From positions 150,370,288 through 150,434,287 of the forward strand of contig NC_089219.1 of the NCBI RefSeq assembly GCF_963924675.1: DNA of 64,000 bases, read 5' to 3'. Each line of letters begins with the position of its first letter. The stretch's first letter is position 1. Below are positions 1 to 12,121 of this stretch, in pieces. Under the pieces are notes generated by a model. It saw only the letters and a program-made list of their open reading frames with translations. It had not been told where the DNA came from and did no database searches. Origin of the DNA: Phocoena phocoena (Eukaryota; Chordata; Mammalia; Artiodactyla; Phocoenidae). A program made the translations under genes and the position numbers.

Positions 1-1189
1 ATTTTACTTTTACATTAAACACATGACATACCATAGTCCTCTCTCCAAGCCTTTCCTACTTTGAGCTTGCTGCACTATTTTCAGTCCCCAATCCTGCCAT
101 GTGAATCTCATCTACTTGTCCTTTCTCAATTTTCATCCTGTCCTGAATGGCTCTCAGCCCACCACTCATCCACTTAGCAAAGACAACTTAGGCACTCCGT
201 ATATTCTGTACAAGTGTAACACTTATAACTCTACATTCTTTCTCTCAATAGGTGTTATCGTTTTAGTCTTATAAGCAACGTGTGGGTAGATACTGTGTGG
301 TAGTCATTTGGTAGCTTCACCACCTAGCACTATAACCTGCACATAGTGGGCTCTCATGTGTTTTTTTTTGCGGTACGCGGGCCTCTCACTGTTGTGGCCT
401 CTCGCGTTGTGGAGCACAGGCTCCGGACGCACAGGCTCAGCGACCATGGCTCACGGGCCCAGCCCCTCCGTGGCATGTGGGATCTTGCGGGACCGGGGCA
501 CGAACCCGTGTCCCCTGCATCGGCAGGCGGACTCTCAACCACTGCGCCACCAGGGAAGCCCATCATGTATTTTTATGAGTAACTGAATCAGTGTTATCCT
601 TGCTACTACCCCAGGAAGCAGCAGATTGTCACAGAGTAAGCAGAGTAGGTCTTCCTATTTAACAAACGAATGAATTAATAGATAGATGTGAGCCTATTTG
701 CAGAACTCTTAAGGAAGTTAAAAGAATTTCCTAAAATTAGAAACCACTAGGAAATTACCATTAATCTTGTTAGTTGTGATGATAGTGGTTAGGTAGGAAA
801 AAAAAGTCTTTATTGTTAGAAATGCATATTTAAGTATTTATAGTGAAATGCCATGATGCTAATGGAATTTATTTTAAAATACTTTAACAACAAAGAAGAT
901 GAAGCAATATGACAAAATAAATATTGTTAAATTTTGTTATGTATATATTCTAGTCTATTCCAACACTTAACATGTAATTGACAAGATGACAAGAACATAT
1001 TAAGAATCTGGAAATTGATGTGATTGCCAGTTAGGTAAATCAATAACAAGTGATACATAAAAGTAACTGAAAATGATTCACCCTAGGATAACCAAAGGGC
1101 GGCATTCTAAACTACTTATGAAAGGGACTCTCTTATTTATAAGTAAATTATTTACATTTAAGAAAATAAATGTCAAATACCACCTGAGA
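1..1189. other. Downstream flank of CD55
   Basis: Intergenic sequence beyond the CD55 3' UTR. Apart from one CHR SINE at about 359-562 it is AT-rich unique or highly diverged DNA. No exon or RNA gene could be supported. In human the next gene on this side is CR2; none of it is visible here. Confidence 0.5.
359..562 (-). mobile_element. CHR-type tRNA-derived SINE
   Basis: Reads on the plus strand as poly(T), GCGGTACGCGGGCC and on to CCACCAGGGAAGCCC, the reverse of a cetacean CHR SINE with its tRNA-like head (A/B boxes) at the high-coordinate end. Flanks TCATGTGTTTT and TCATGTATTTT are probably a target-site duplication. It lies 3' of CD55. Confidence 0.92.
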
Positions 1190-2174
1190 CAAAAGTGTGA
1201 TCAATTATTTCTATTTAGGGAAAACAAATTTTTCTTTACGTATCTTCTTGAACTTTTTTGGTATACATGTAAAATATAAATAAATATAAATTAAGCTTAA
1301 TATTACAAAAGAATAAGATTTACAATTTGAATACGAACATCTCACTTTAGAAATACAGAATCTTTTCTTATATTAATATTATAATATCTCTGGAGACCTT
1401 TAAAGACATTAAGTCAATAAAGACACCTTGCACCCTTTCCCAGGGCTGGTTTTTTTTTTTTTTACATTATCTTAAGAACAAAATTATAGCTGATCTATCT
1501 GACAAATAAGGAGCTAATTCACTATCTGTACTTGTATGACAAAGGAAGAATTATTCCTTCATTCTGTATTCCTCCTTTGTCACCAAATAACCCAAGAAAC
1601 TCAACACTCTTGGGTCATTGGCATGTTTTTCCTTTAAAAAATTTTGCCAACTGATTCAGACTCATTTAAATGGAATAAGAAAAGATGAAAATGCCTTTTA
1701 GCCAGGAAGGATTATTTTACAATGTTTCATCAGTCTTTGGCAATTTTTCTTAGAAGAGAGTGGTTTATTTGGTTTCAATATCCAATTAATGTTTTTAATT
1801 TGTTGTGTCCTTTGTAAGTAAAAATAACATTACATATTTGTTGAAAAAAATTTCACTTTTTTTCCTTTTCTTCTTGCTCACATTCTAAGTATCAACAAAT
1901 CTCTCCACTTTCCCACACTTTTATGAAAGTAATCACTCTCAATCTTGTGAGTTCTTCTATTTTCAAGAGTCTTAAGAGTGCTGAGAATGTGATTCCAGGA
2001 CAGATTCATTTTTCCTTGCTTCGTGGACATTCTTATGCATCTTAAAGACAAGATAACACGCAAAACGAAGAACACTACCACATATACTGTGTTCACTCCA
2101 CCAGAAAGTTCTACAAAATTAGAAATATTCTGTGTACTCATGTGCACTTTCTTCTCAACTCTTCTTTGGCTCAG
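1190..2174 (-). other. CD55: CD55 3' UTR
   Basis: Several blocks resemble the human CD55 3' UTR as I remember it: the stretch after the stop, a TCTTTAAGATG and TCCTGGAATCACATTCT block near 1980-2045, TTGACTTAATGTCTTTAAA near 1400-1420, TGTAAATCTTATTCTTTTGTAATATT near 1300-1330, and AU-rich TTTATATTTATTTA near 1270-1290. The human poly(A) signal region near the end reads AATAAT here (about 1212), so the true cleavage site is uncertain. An AAATAAA on the minus strand at 1764-1770 could serve as an earlier signal. Confidence 0.7.
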
Positions 2175-2230
2175 TTAGCCAATAGTTACTAGCATCATAA
2201 GCAAAACTGTCAATGTCGTACATATATGTC
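2175..2230 (-). CDS. CD55: CD55 last coding exon: GPI-anchor signal and stop
   Basis: The acceptor TTTTTTTAACTTTCAG lies just above 2230. In the phase set by STP-C the exon reads [18 protein letters not shown] and stops at TAA (2177-2175). Human DAF ends SGHTCFTLTGLLGTLV and onward, an obvious match. The uncharged hydrophobic tail with no cytoplasmic residues is the signal for GPI attachment; the omega site probably lies in the small residues just upstream (SSAS to IIAS). The tail is a few residues shorter than the human one. Confidence 0.92.
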
Positions 2231-5200
2231 CTGAAAGTTAAAAAAAAGTTTAAATCAAAATAATTTTATTTACTGGTGATAAACATTATTTTTTTAGTTA
2301 CTATGTGATAAACCATGAAAAAGAATTAGTTGGTTAATTTGGGGTGCAAAACAAATGCAAAATTCGTAAGTTATAGTATGGACAACCTCAACCAGCATAG
2401 TTTAGAGTTCGGTAGCTATAGCAATACCAACTAAAACGTGACACTTGAGTTTTTAGTTTCTTGAGATTAAGTGGCCAAGCTGGATTCAACTAAGATTCTT
2501 TCAGATTAAAAGTCAGTGAAAACCCTGGACCAGAAGAAAGTTTAATCAAAAGAAGACACCTAGAAGGTTTCACAGGTACATACATATTAAGTTAGTTTTG
2601 TGTGATAATGTTGCCTAACAACATAAAACAGATAAGATCTGTAAACTTGACTTAGAAAAGACATGTTAAAATAGATTTAATATTTCTTAAACACTGGAAA
2701 CTAAAAGTCACCAAGCAAGACGGAGGAGCAAATACAATATGGGCCAATCATCTCATGATGCAAGTAGTCACAATGAAGGCATTCCTATTTGTAAGCCCTA
2801 ATGTACCAACCTTTTGTTTTTTCCAGATATTTGTAGCATTGTGAGCATCTAATCATTTCAATAAACTGAGTATAAAGCACAGAATGAGATACTGAGTATA
2901 CTGCTGAAGAGTGGAAGACTGAAGACACGTCATATTAATGAAAGATTCAATGTGTTAGTCACTCGTTCAACAAAGAAGAACAATTCTGTCAATAACAGAG
3001 GTTTAAGCCTCTATTGTCCTTTAATAGTCACAGATAGATATCAAGTTAATTGTGTTAATGGACATTTTCCAAGATACAGAAGTTGATTTTATTGAACCAT
3101 ATACCTATTGTAAATTAATAGAAGGTCTTACTTTCGTAGCATCACCAGTCACAAATTATGAAACTTAAGTGCTTTGTTGTTCTCATGTGTGTAGTAAGAG
3201 CTGAATAGTAGAGAAGGAAAATACTGATTGAATTATAAAAGTTTAAGTTCACTCAAAAAGCAGTATCAGCATTTGCTTACAATCACATTCTTTTCAAAAA
3301 CTAAAATTTATCATATATATCCAACACTTCTAAAAGATGTAAATAAATCCTTTGATAGGCAAACACAACACCAGGTGAAGGTACATTACACCATCACATG
3401 CATTACCTCTTTCTCCTGTCTCATTAAGATCAAATTTTAATTAAATCAGTATGAAATTGAGAGAATAACCAGGAATGTATAAAGTTAGCTCTTACCCTCA
3501 ACATCTTATACTTCCAAAATAAGGCAAGTGGAGTGTTTTTAAGTGCACATTAAAAAAGGCAAATTCTCTCTTAGAGGTTTGCATGAATTTCCTCTGATTC
3601 AGAAATAGAAGAATTAGGTTTACTGCAAAATCCCAATAAAATATAAAACAAATATTCCTTCCTTCTACATTTCAGCACTTTTCATTCTATTAAAAATATG
3701 ATGGTCTATTATTTTACCAAAGTATCTAAAAAAGTAATGATAGCCAAGAGACAGCCAAGAGGGAGACAACTCATCACATTCCACCCCCCTCATCTACCAA
3801 GCCCCAGAGCAATGGTTTTAGAAGTAAATTAATAATGCTCCAATTCAAAAGGAGAACTGGACCAAATGTAAGGAAGTAGAGAAGATTGGTGGTTTATTCT
3901 TTCTTCCAGAGCAGTTTTGCTGAGACTTCTGTACCAACTTAATACCTCACATCATCCAAAGAATTGAAATAGGCAATTTAGTAACAGCATTAAAATATAG
4001 TTGTTCTTAATTAAGTAATGAAAAAATAGGTATTAGGGCACTTCAGAAAGAATTCAAGTTTATATGAACTCCACAATTAGTTTTCTGAACAACAAAATCT
4101 ACAAAACAGAAGACAGTCAATTTAAATAATACTCTGTCTACAGGATACATCAGAGCCAACCATGACTTTATACTTAACACATGTAAATTCAATGCAGGTC
4201 AGATGTTTCAAATACTGATCTTTTTTTCTGTGTGTTGTTGTTTTATCACCTGAGTGCTTACCATGTGACAAGTAAGGTTCTAACCTCTTTACAGATGGCA
4301 ATTTATTTGATCCCATGAAATAGATACTACAATCCCATGAAGTAGGTACTACATTTCCCCCATTTTTACAAACAAGAAAATTGAGGCATAGAGAGGTTAA
4401 GCTGCTCACAGCCACATGGCATTTAAATAGTAGACCCGGAATTGGAACCAAGCAGTCAGGTTCCAGAGCCTGCCCTCTTAACCACTGGGCTGATTTTGGC
4501 TAGACTGGCATCTGTTAATAAATGCAATTTATTAATAGGCCTAGTCACAGGCAATTTAACAATACGTTAGAGTTTCTCTTTCTAAATTTTTTTGCTTCTG
4601 TACACACACAGATACTCTCATAAATTGTACTGAGTAGAGAAAAAGGTAAGTTGATTAATAGATTGCAATGAGACTTCGGCTTTCAAATCACTTAATGTCC
4701 TCGTATATACTGAGAAATCTAAAAATGTTTTAAGACACAGAGTCTGTTCATCCAGGATAGTAATCATAGACAAAAGGAATAAAGAGACAGCATATCAAAA
4801 AATGCAATTAAGCTAAGAAAGTTATCTACTGGCATAGTGTCAAGTTTTACTGGAAAGAAGCTAAGAAAAATTTTAAAAAATCATCAGAATTTCTGTTCAC
4901 CCTGATTTTCCACTGCCCCAGAAAATTTTAACTAGAATTATGGTACCAATTATTAGAGTACCAGCAACACATCCTTGAGGGGGAAAGAATTTGATAAGAC
5001 AGTTAATATAGAAACATGAACAATGATATATACAGTAGTTCACAGTAACAAACATTAATTATGAGGCAAGTTAAAAAATAGGAGACATGAATTATATTTT
5101 GCTTGCTTGCTTATGTCACAACTCTGACAGTAAATGCTGCATGTTATTTATCCTGTTTTCTTTCAAGGAAAGATGAAATATTTAGAATGAATTATCACAA

Positions 5201-8200
5201 TGCTCAAATAAAATTTGACAGGTTTGAGAGGATTCTAAAGTGTTTCAACCCCACCATGCTTAATTTTAAATGATTTGATCACTGATTTAAATATGATGAC
5301 TGTATTATATAATTTCAGCACTAGAAGGCATCTTAGAGTTCACGCTCATTTTGTAGATAATTAAATTGAGTCTCAGAAAGGTGACGCGTCTATATGTGGA
5401 TAATGGGAAGGCCATTTACTTAGTTCATAAAGGTAACAGAGATGTAGGTATTTTCCCATCATAGGAAAGGTATCGTCATCTCAGCACCGAGAGTAAAACA
5501 TACCTTGCCTATAGAAACGCTTTTCAGTGTTTAGTCTGTTGCAGATAAAATTTCTTTTAGGAAAACTAATATTTACTTTCAAGATTCAATGCACTATTTT
5601 GAGTTGAGCAACAGAAAATAATTGGTTAAATAAGTTGAATAACAGCAAAAAACTTTTATACCTTGACTTTTACACATAAACTTTCTTCTTAAAACCACCC
5701 ATTGCCCTTCCCCCTCACCACTTTGGGTCTCCCTTTACCTCCCCACTCCACCCTCCAAATCCTTGAACTCTACTCTTTTGATCTGTACTACAAAGAAAAT
5801 TATAGATGACACTAGAAAAGTAACTGAAGGTAATATGACTAACAAGTGTATCTGGTTCCAAATCAGCAAAATACTACAGATGTTGCACGACTGAACAGCC
5901 ATGTCGATACATAATTTTAAAAATAGCTGTTTCCACCACAGGTTTTATACTATTTTACCCAATCAATTTCTTTAATTGATCCCTTAGCACCATAGCATTA
6001 GTTTGAAAAGACTGTACTCATAAAATAAATCATGGCTCCTCAAAAATGTGGGATTTCTTTTCCTTTCACCACTTCCCATTAATCCTACCATTTTCAAATG
6101 ATGCAGAAAGATCCCATTTTCAGTTTGAATGATAAATGAAAATAGAAAATTTTAAAGCAATCCAGAATGTCTGGATGACATAACTTAGGAATATTCTTAG
6201 AACACTGATCAGCACATATAAGTGATTCAGGAAGAAAGTGTGTGGAGGTTGATGTTTTAACAGAAAACCAGTGCAAAATACAGAAATTGAGAAATATAAT
6301 TCTAAATAAATGATTCCTCAATAATTAATAATTAATGAGAGTATTATTTTGCAAATTAGAAACAAAGGAAACTTTAAAGTATAAAGGCAATGATCTTAAT
6401 ATTCACCCAAAGGGGAATCAGTGTTAATTTAAGATTGACACAACTTGAGCTACATGAAACTATAAAATTATAAATGAAACTATGATTACAATTCCAATGT
6501 TCTTAATTATTCATTGAAGAGATCATAGGTAGGAAATCTACATAATTTTAGAAAATGTAAAAGGAGTAGTTTAGTAATGTTCCCCATTATGTAGAATTAT
6601 ATTTACCTAGTACTTAAAACACTGCAAGGCAATTTGTCACCTATTATCTCGTTATCTCCAATAATTGGCATTGTACTTGTAAATAGTAAAGAGTGTTCAG
6701 TAAATATTTATTAAATTGCATTACATGATATTCTTTTCACAGATGAGAACACTGAGACTGCAAATGAATAAGACACACAGTTTATCACCAGAGAAAAACT
6801 ATTTCTAACCCCTGGTTCAGGGCATGATTTTAACTGTTCACAATATTCTCAATAAAAATACCTGAGATTACTCAAACAAAATTTGTATTAGATGGGTATT
6901 ACATTAATATATAGAGTATCACCTCCATTCCCAAACAACCCAAGTCAGAACCTAACTACAAGATCTGGTATTATCAAATGAGGCTTGTCTCCTTTTCTGA
7001 AGAAATGTGGATTCATCCAGTCATTTCGAAAGGTCTCACTTATACATCTCATAAAGTGGAAATGCAGTCTATATACTATGAAAAACTAAGAAAGCTATGA
7101 ATAGGCTTTGCTCTTCCTTATAATCCTATTTAACATAAATATATAAGTCAATAAGTATGTGATATTTAAAAGAAAAAGTATTTTAGATATTTCACTGAGC
7201 ATTCTCTAATTCTTTCTTTAATATTCCTCCAATTGACCTATTAATTCCCACAAGGGATTTATGAATGTCACAATATAGAATTTCAGCAATGGAGGGAAAA
7301 AAAGCAATACTTGTAAAGAATCAGGACTATCTTAATTGTCAAATTTGAGCTCTGCAGCTCTAGGAGAAGAATTTTTCTATCCTTTCAAGTATTAGTGCTG
7401 AAGAAGCTAGTCATCTGCGTCTATTTAAGAGCCTAATAGCTGTGTGACCTTGAGCAAGTTAAGAATCTTGCAAAGCCACAGTTCTCTCGGCTAAAAAGTG
7501 GAACATAGCTACATTATAGGATTGTCGTGAGAAGTAAATGAAATAATACATAGGCATATTTCAGTACAGTCCTCGTCACACACCAAACACAAATATTGCT
7601 CTAATAAAGGACTGTTCTTATTCTTTGGTGTGGCCAGAGAGAATGATAAAATTATCAGAAATCCATCTTAGGAAAATAGTGATAAAATAAAAATGAATTC
7701 TTAAAGCTAGGATTTATTCAATTTTTAGCACTATGCTAGTAGTTTTCACATCCGTTATCTCATTAAGCTTCCAAGACTTTAAATAGGAATCATTATCACC
7801 ATCTCATAAATGAGAAAATTGGGAGTCAGAGAGATTAAGTAAATCACTTGGGTTGAATTATTACTAAATGGAAAAAAAAAATCCAAAAGAGGATTGAAAC
7901 CAAGGTCTGACTGACTCCAAAGCACAAGTCTTCCTTCTATATGACACTGTTGACAAAAACAAAAACAAAAACCCCACAAATATATAGAGCATGTATTCTC
8001 AATGGGGTTGGTATCATCCCTAGAGGGGAAAAAAAAAATCTCACTTTTTTATGTATAAAGTACAAATGTGCATACAGTACATAAATAGATTTATATTACA
8101 TCTGTAGTATTACTATTTCATAGGAATGATTAAGAAAAAATGTCTTAAAAGCTCCTTGAGGGGGAAAGGGTAATAATGAAAAAAAATTTTTTTGAAAAAC

Positions 8201-11200
8201 ACTGATACAGAGCCAGCAGAGAATAGCTTTAAAAATCAAAATGCAGGCTTCACTTACATAGCAGATTAGAAAGTTCTGGGAATAGTCGTCAGTCTCTACT
8301 TCTTAGCAGAATTAAATAGGAAAAATATTAAATACTTGCAAAGTTCTAATATCATTTGTATCATTCATGTGCACTGCAGTGTAATCAATAAAAGCAATTT
8401 CCTTGCTATAGAGTTTATCTTTAAAATGAGAAAAGCGACCTCATTCACAGAATACATTTAAGAAGTAAAAATATCAATAATTTTCAGGTTTATGTTTTAC
8501 AAGTATAGGATTCTAAAGAAAACTATTGTCATATGTCTGATAGAAGAGGGAAGGAGTTCCTCTTTATTTTTGAGCACATGTTGGAATTAAAACTAACCCT
8601 AAGGGAAGGTTTCTGGGAAAATACACAGTATACACTTAAAGAATTTCAGAGAAAATAATAAGCACCTCAAACCTTCATTGAATGCCACTGAGCTGTAAGA
8701 AAAAGCTCACCTATTAAATTTTTAAGCTCATCTATTAAAAATGTCATCAAATCATTAAATCATGAGATTTTCATTTAGAATACATTTATTTTTATTTAAA
8801 ATATAGAATGAACAAAGTGAATTCTAACTGTTGGAATCTTTCAACATAAATCTTTTAGCTTAAAAGAGGTTCATTTAAAATATAAAAACTATAATAAATA
8901 ACAATGAAAATAATAAAACAAGTACCTGCTTTCAGTTTTATAGTCCCTTGGCTAATTCATGCATGCATAAGATAGGAGACTTCAGCTTATTAACACATAA
9001 ATCAAAAAATTCATTTTTTAATGTTTTCCATTAGACATTACTTATCAATATATGCCTATTTAGCTGTATTGCTTCTTAACAAACATTTATTTTACCATCT
9101 TCTTTAGGAGTTTATTAATCTTCTTGTTAATGCATAACATCAAATAATTTATTTACGAACAAGAAAAGGACTAGACCAAATGCTAGAAGAAACTGCAACA
9201 CAGGTATGTTTTTGGCCTCATGCCTATAGAAACAGAATACTTTTGTTTTTTTTTGCGGTACGCGGGCCTCTCACTGTTGTGGCCTCTCCCGTCGCGGAGC
9301 ACAGGCTCCGGACGCGCAGGCTCAGCGGCCATGGCTCACGGGCCCAGCCGCTCCGCGGCACGTGGGATCCTCCCGGACCGGGGCACGAACCCGTGTTTCC
9401 CGCATCTGCAGGCGGACTCTCAACCACTGAGCCACCAGGGAAGCCCGAAACAGAATACTTTTTAAAGATAACTTTAAACCATTGACAGGGAAGGGAAAAT
9501 GAAGAGGATATAACCAAAGGTAAGACTCTTCGTTTTACTTGGGATAAGACAGACATCCAGAAATGGTCAAGGAGTAGTTTATGATTAATTATAAAATACT
9601 TGAGGATAGAAACTGTATTGATAACTCTCTCCTCTTGTGGTTCTTTAGCCACTAGAAGGAGATGTATTGAGACAACAGGCACACAATAATACTTGATCAA
9701 TTGGCCAAATGATTTGAAGTTGTCCTAAAATTACCTTGGAACAAGAACATGGTGGGGAATACTTAGGAACCTACCAAGCACCTGATGGTAGTACAAAACA
9801 CATCGATAAAATGCATTTACCTGTTTTCTCTTTGGCATCCATAAACACTGTATTTTAATAGTATTCCTAAGACACTTAAAAGACAATATAATTTTCCAGG
9901 AACATAGATTACACATCCGAAAGCGAGGACAAATTCTGTTAACTGCCAGAGAGCCACACTTACCCGATGCAATAATGCTAGCAACTAAAGAAAAAAAAAA
10001 GAAAAGAATTACAAAACTAAAAATATTTTAAAGTCATTGATTTGCTAGCAATTTAACAAATATATAAATTTATCAACAACAGTACGTGAAAGTTCAAAAG
10101 TAACTCAGATTTTCATAACTAAAAGAAATAATTGTAAATAAATTGATGAAAACAATTATACAGTATTAACTTAATCAAGTAACATATATAGCAGTGCTAT
10201 CTCTATTAAACAGAGTCAACACTATAAACATAAAATACGATAATGAGTTATTGAATACTGAAACAAACACCATGTAAATTTGGTTGTATGACTTGATGGC
10301 AAGTCAAGGTTATTGTAAGGATTAATACTAACAAATGGAAGGTGCATGGTACATGACACTATGGAACACACTCAGTAAGTAGTAGCTACTATTATTTTTT
10401 CAATAAGAGCAAAAATAGTAAATAATATTTAAAGGGTAAATTAATTATATATGAGAGAAATTTGATCCCAAATATTTGTTTGCATTTTTATCATAATAAT
10501 TGACTCAGGTTTAGGTTAAATTTGTTAAATTATCTTGTATTCTTGCAGAAAAAAATATTTCAACAAATTTAGCTCTATAACAAATTTATATAAGGTGGAA
10601 CTTGTTTCTCTTTGCCTTGCCCTATTAAAAATTGGATGTATTCAACTTAAAACTTTTAGGCCCAGAGATGCCATAAAATTTTAAGAAGTCAGTAACCACA
10701 TATGTGTTAAAATTAATGAACTGAATCTAAATATATCAATATAAGCCACAAAAGCAAGGTTGAGCACAAAAAGTCAAGTTAGGTAATGAAATATATGGCA
10801 TACTGTTTAAATTATAAAAAATATACAAAACAATAATATGTACTACTTATGGTGACGTACATGTAGCATAAGAACAAAAACAGAGAGGAAGCTTGCACAA
10901 TGAGGTATTACCTCACACCAGTCAGAATGGCCATCATCAAAAATTCTACAAACGATAAATGCTGGAGAGGGTGTGGAGAAAAGGGAACCCTTCTACACTG
11001 TTGGTGGGAATGTAAATTGGTACAGCCACTATGGAGAACAGTATGGAGGTTCCTTAAAAAACTAAAACAGAGTTACCATATGATCCAGCAATTCTGGGTA
11101 TAGATCCAGAAAAGATGAAAACTCTAATGCGAAAAGATACATGCACCCCAGTGTTCACTGCAGCACTATTTGCAGCCAAGACATGCAAGCAACCTAAATG

Positions 11201-12078
11201 TCCATCAAAAGATGGATGGATAAAGAAGATGTGGTGCATATATATAATGGAATATTACTCAGCCATAAAAAAGAATGAAATAATGCCATTTGCAGCAATA
11301 CGGATGGACCTAGAGATTGTCATACTGAGTGAAGTAAATCAGACAGAGAAAGAGAACTATTGCGTGATACCACTTGTATGTGGAATCTAAAAAAATGATA
11401 CAAATGAACTTATTTACAAAACAGAAACAAACTCACAGACTTAGAACATAAAATTTATGGTTACCGAAGGGGAAAGTTTGGGGGGAGGGATAAATTAGGA
11501 AATTGGGATTAACATATACACACTACTGTATGTAAAATAGATAATCAACAAGGACCTACTGTATAGCACAGGGAACTCTACTCAGTACTCTATAATAACC
11601 TATATGGGAAAAGAGTCTGAAAAAGAATAGATTTATGTATATATATAACTGAATCACTTTGCTGTACACCTGAAACTAACACAACACTGTAAATCAACTA
11701 TACTCCAATATAAAATAAATTTTTTTAAAAACCAATAATATATACTACTTATGGTGACATACATGTAGCATAAGAATAAAAACACAGAGAGGAAGCTTGC
11801 AGTGATTGCCTTAGAGCAAGAGAAATGGGAGCAGGGAAATGTGCAAGGAAACTTTAACAGTAAGATCTGTAATGTTTAAGTTCCTAAAAATATTCAGGTA
11901 ATGGCAAAATAGGCCTCAAGATAACCATTATTAAATGTATGAAATCATTATGAAAGTATGGTCATAATGTATAAAACACTATTCTAAAAAACACAACTAT
12001 CTGATGCCACTGAAGAGTGATCAAAAGCGGGCAGGTTCTGTGACAAACCATAATGGAAAAGAATATGAGAAAACATAC

Positions 12079-12121
<43 letters not shown>

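Larger units (their letters stand above)
2231..9963 (-). other. CD55: CD55 intron between STP-C and the GPI exon
   Basis: A 7.7-kb AT-rich intron. It holds a MIR near 4248-4490, two MIR pieces near 7390-7925, a hAT-like relic near 8000-8215 and a CHR SINE near 9248-9446. The rest looks like unique or too diverged sequence; no further sushi or hydrophobic exon was found in it. Confidence 0.6.

Noticed and set aside
2155..2230. Reading the last exon in another frame gives [18 protein letters not shown] and so on, resembling a cytoplasmic tail
   Set aside because: The phase required by STP-C gives [18 protein letters not shown] and stop, which matches the human GPI signal; the other frame does not fit the splice phase.
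9224..9700. Long open frames across SINEs (also at 346-582, 20128-20386, 33366-33703) with RGPRTAKK or GSRAQPL-like protein text
   Set aside because: They recur at every CHR SINE in the same frames; they are translation of the repeat, not genes.
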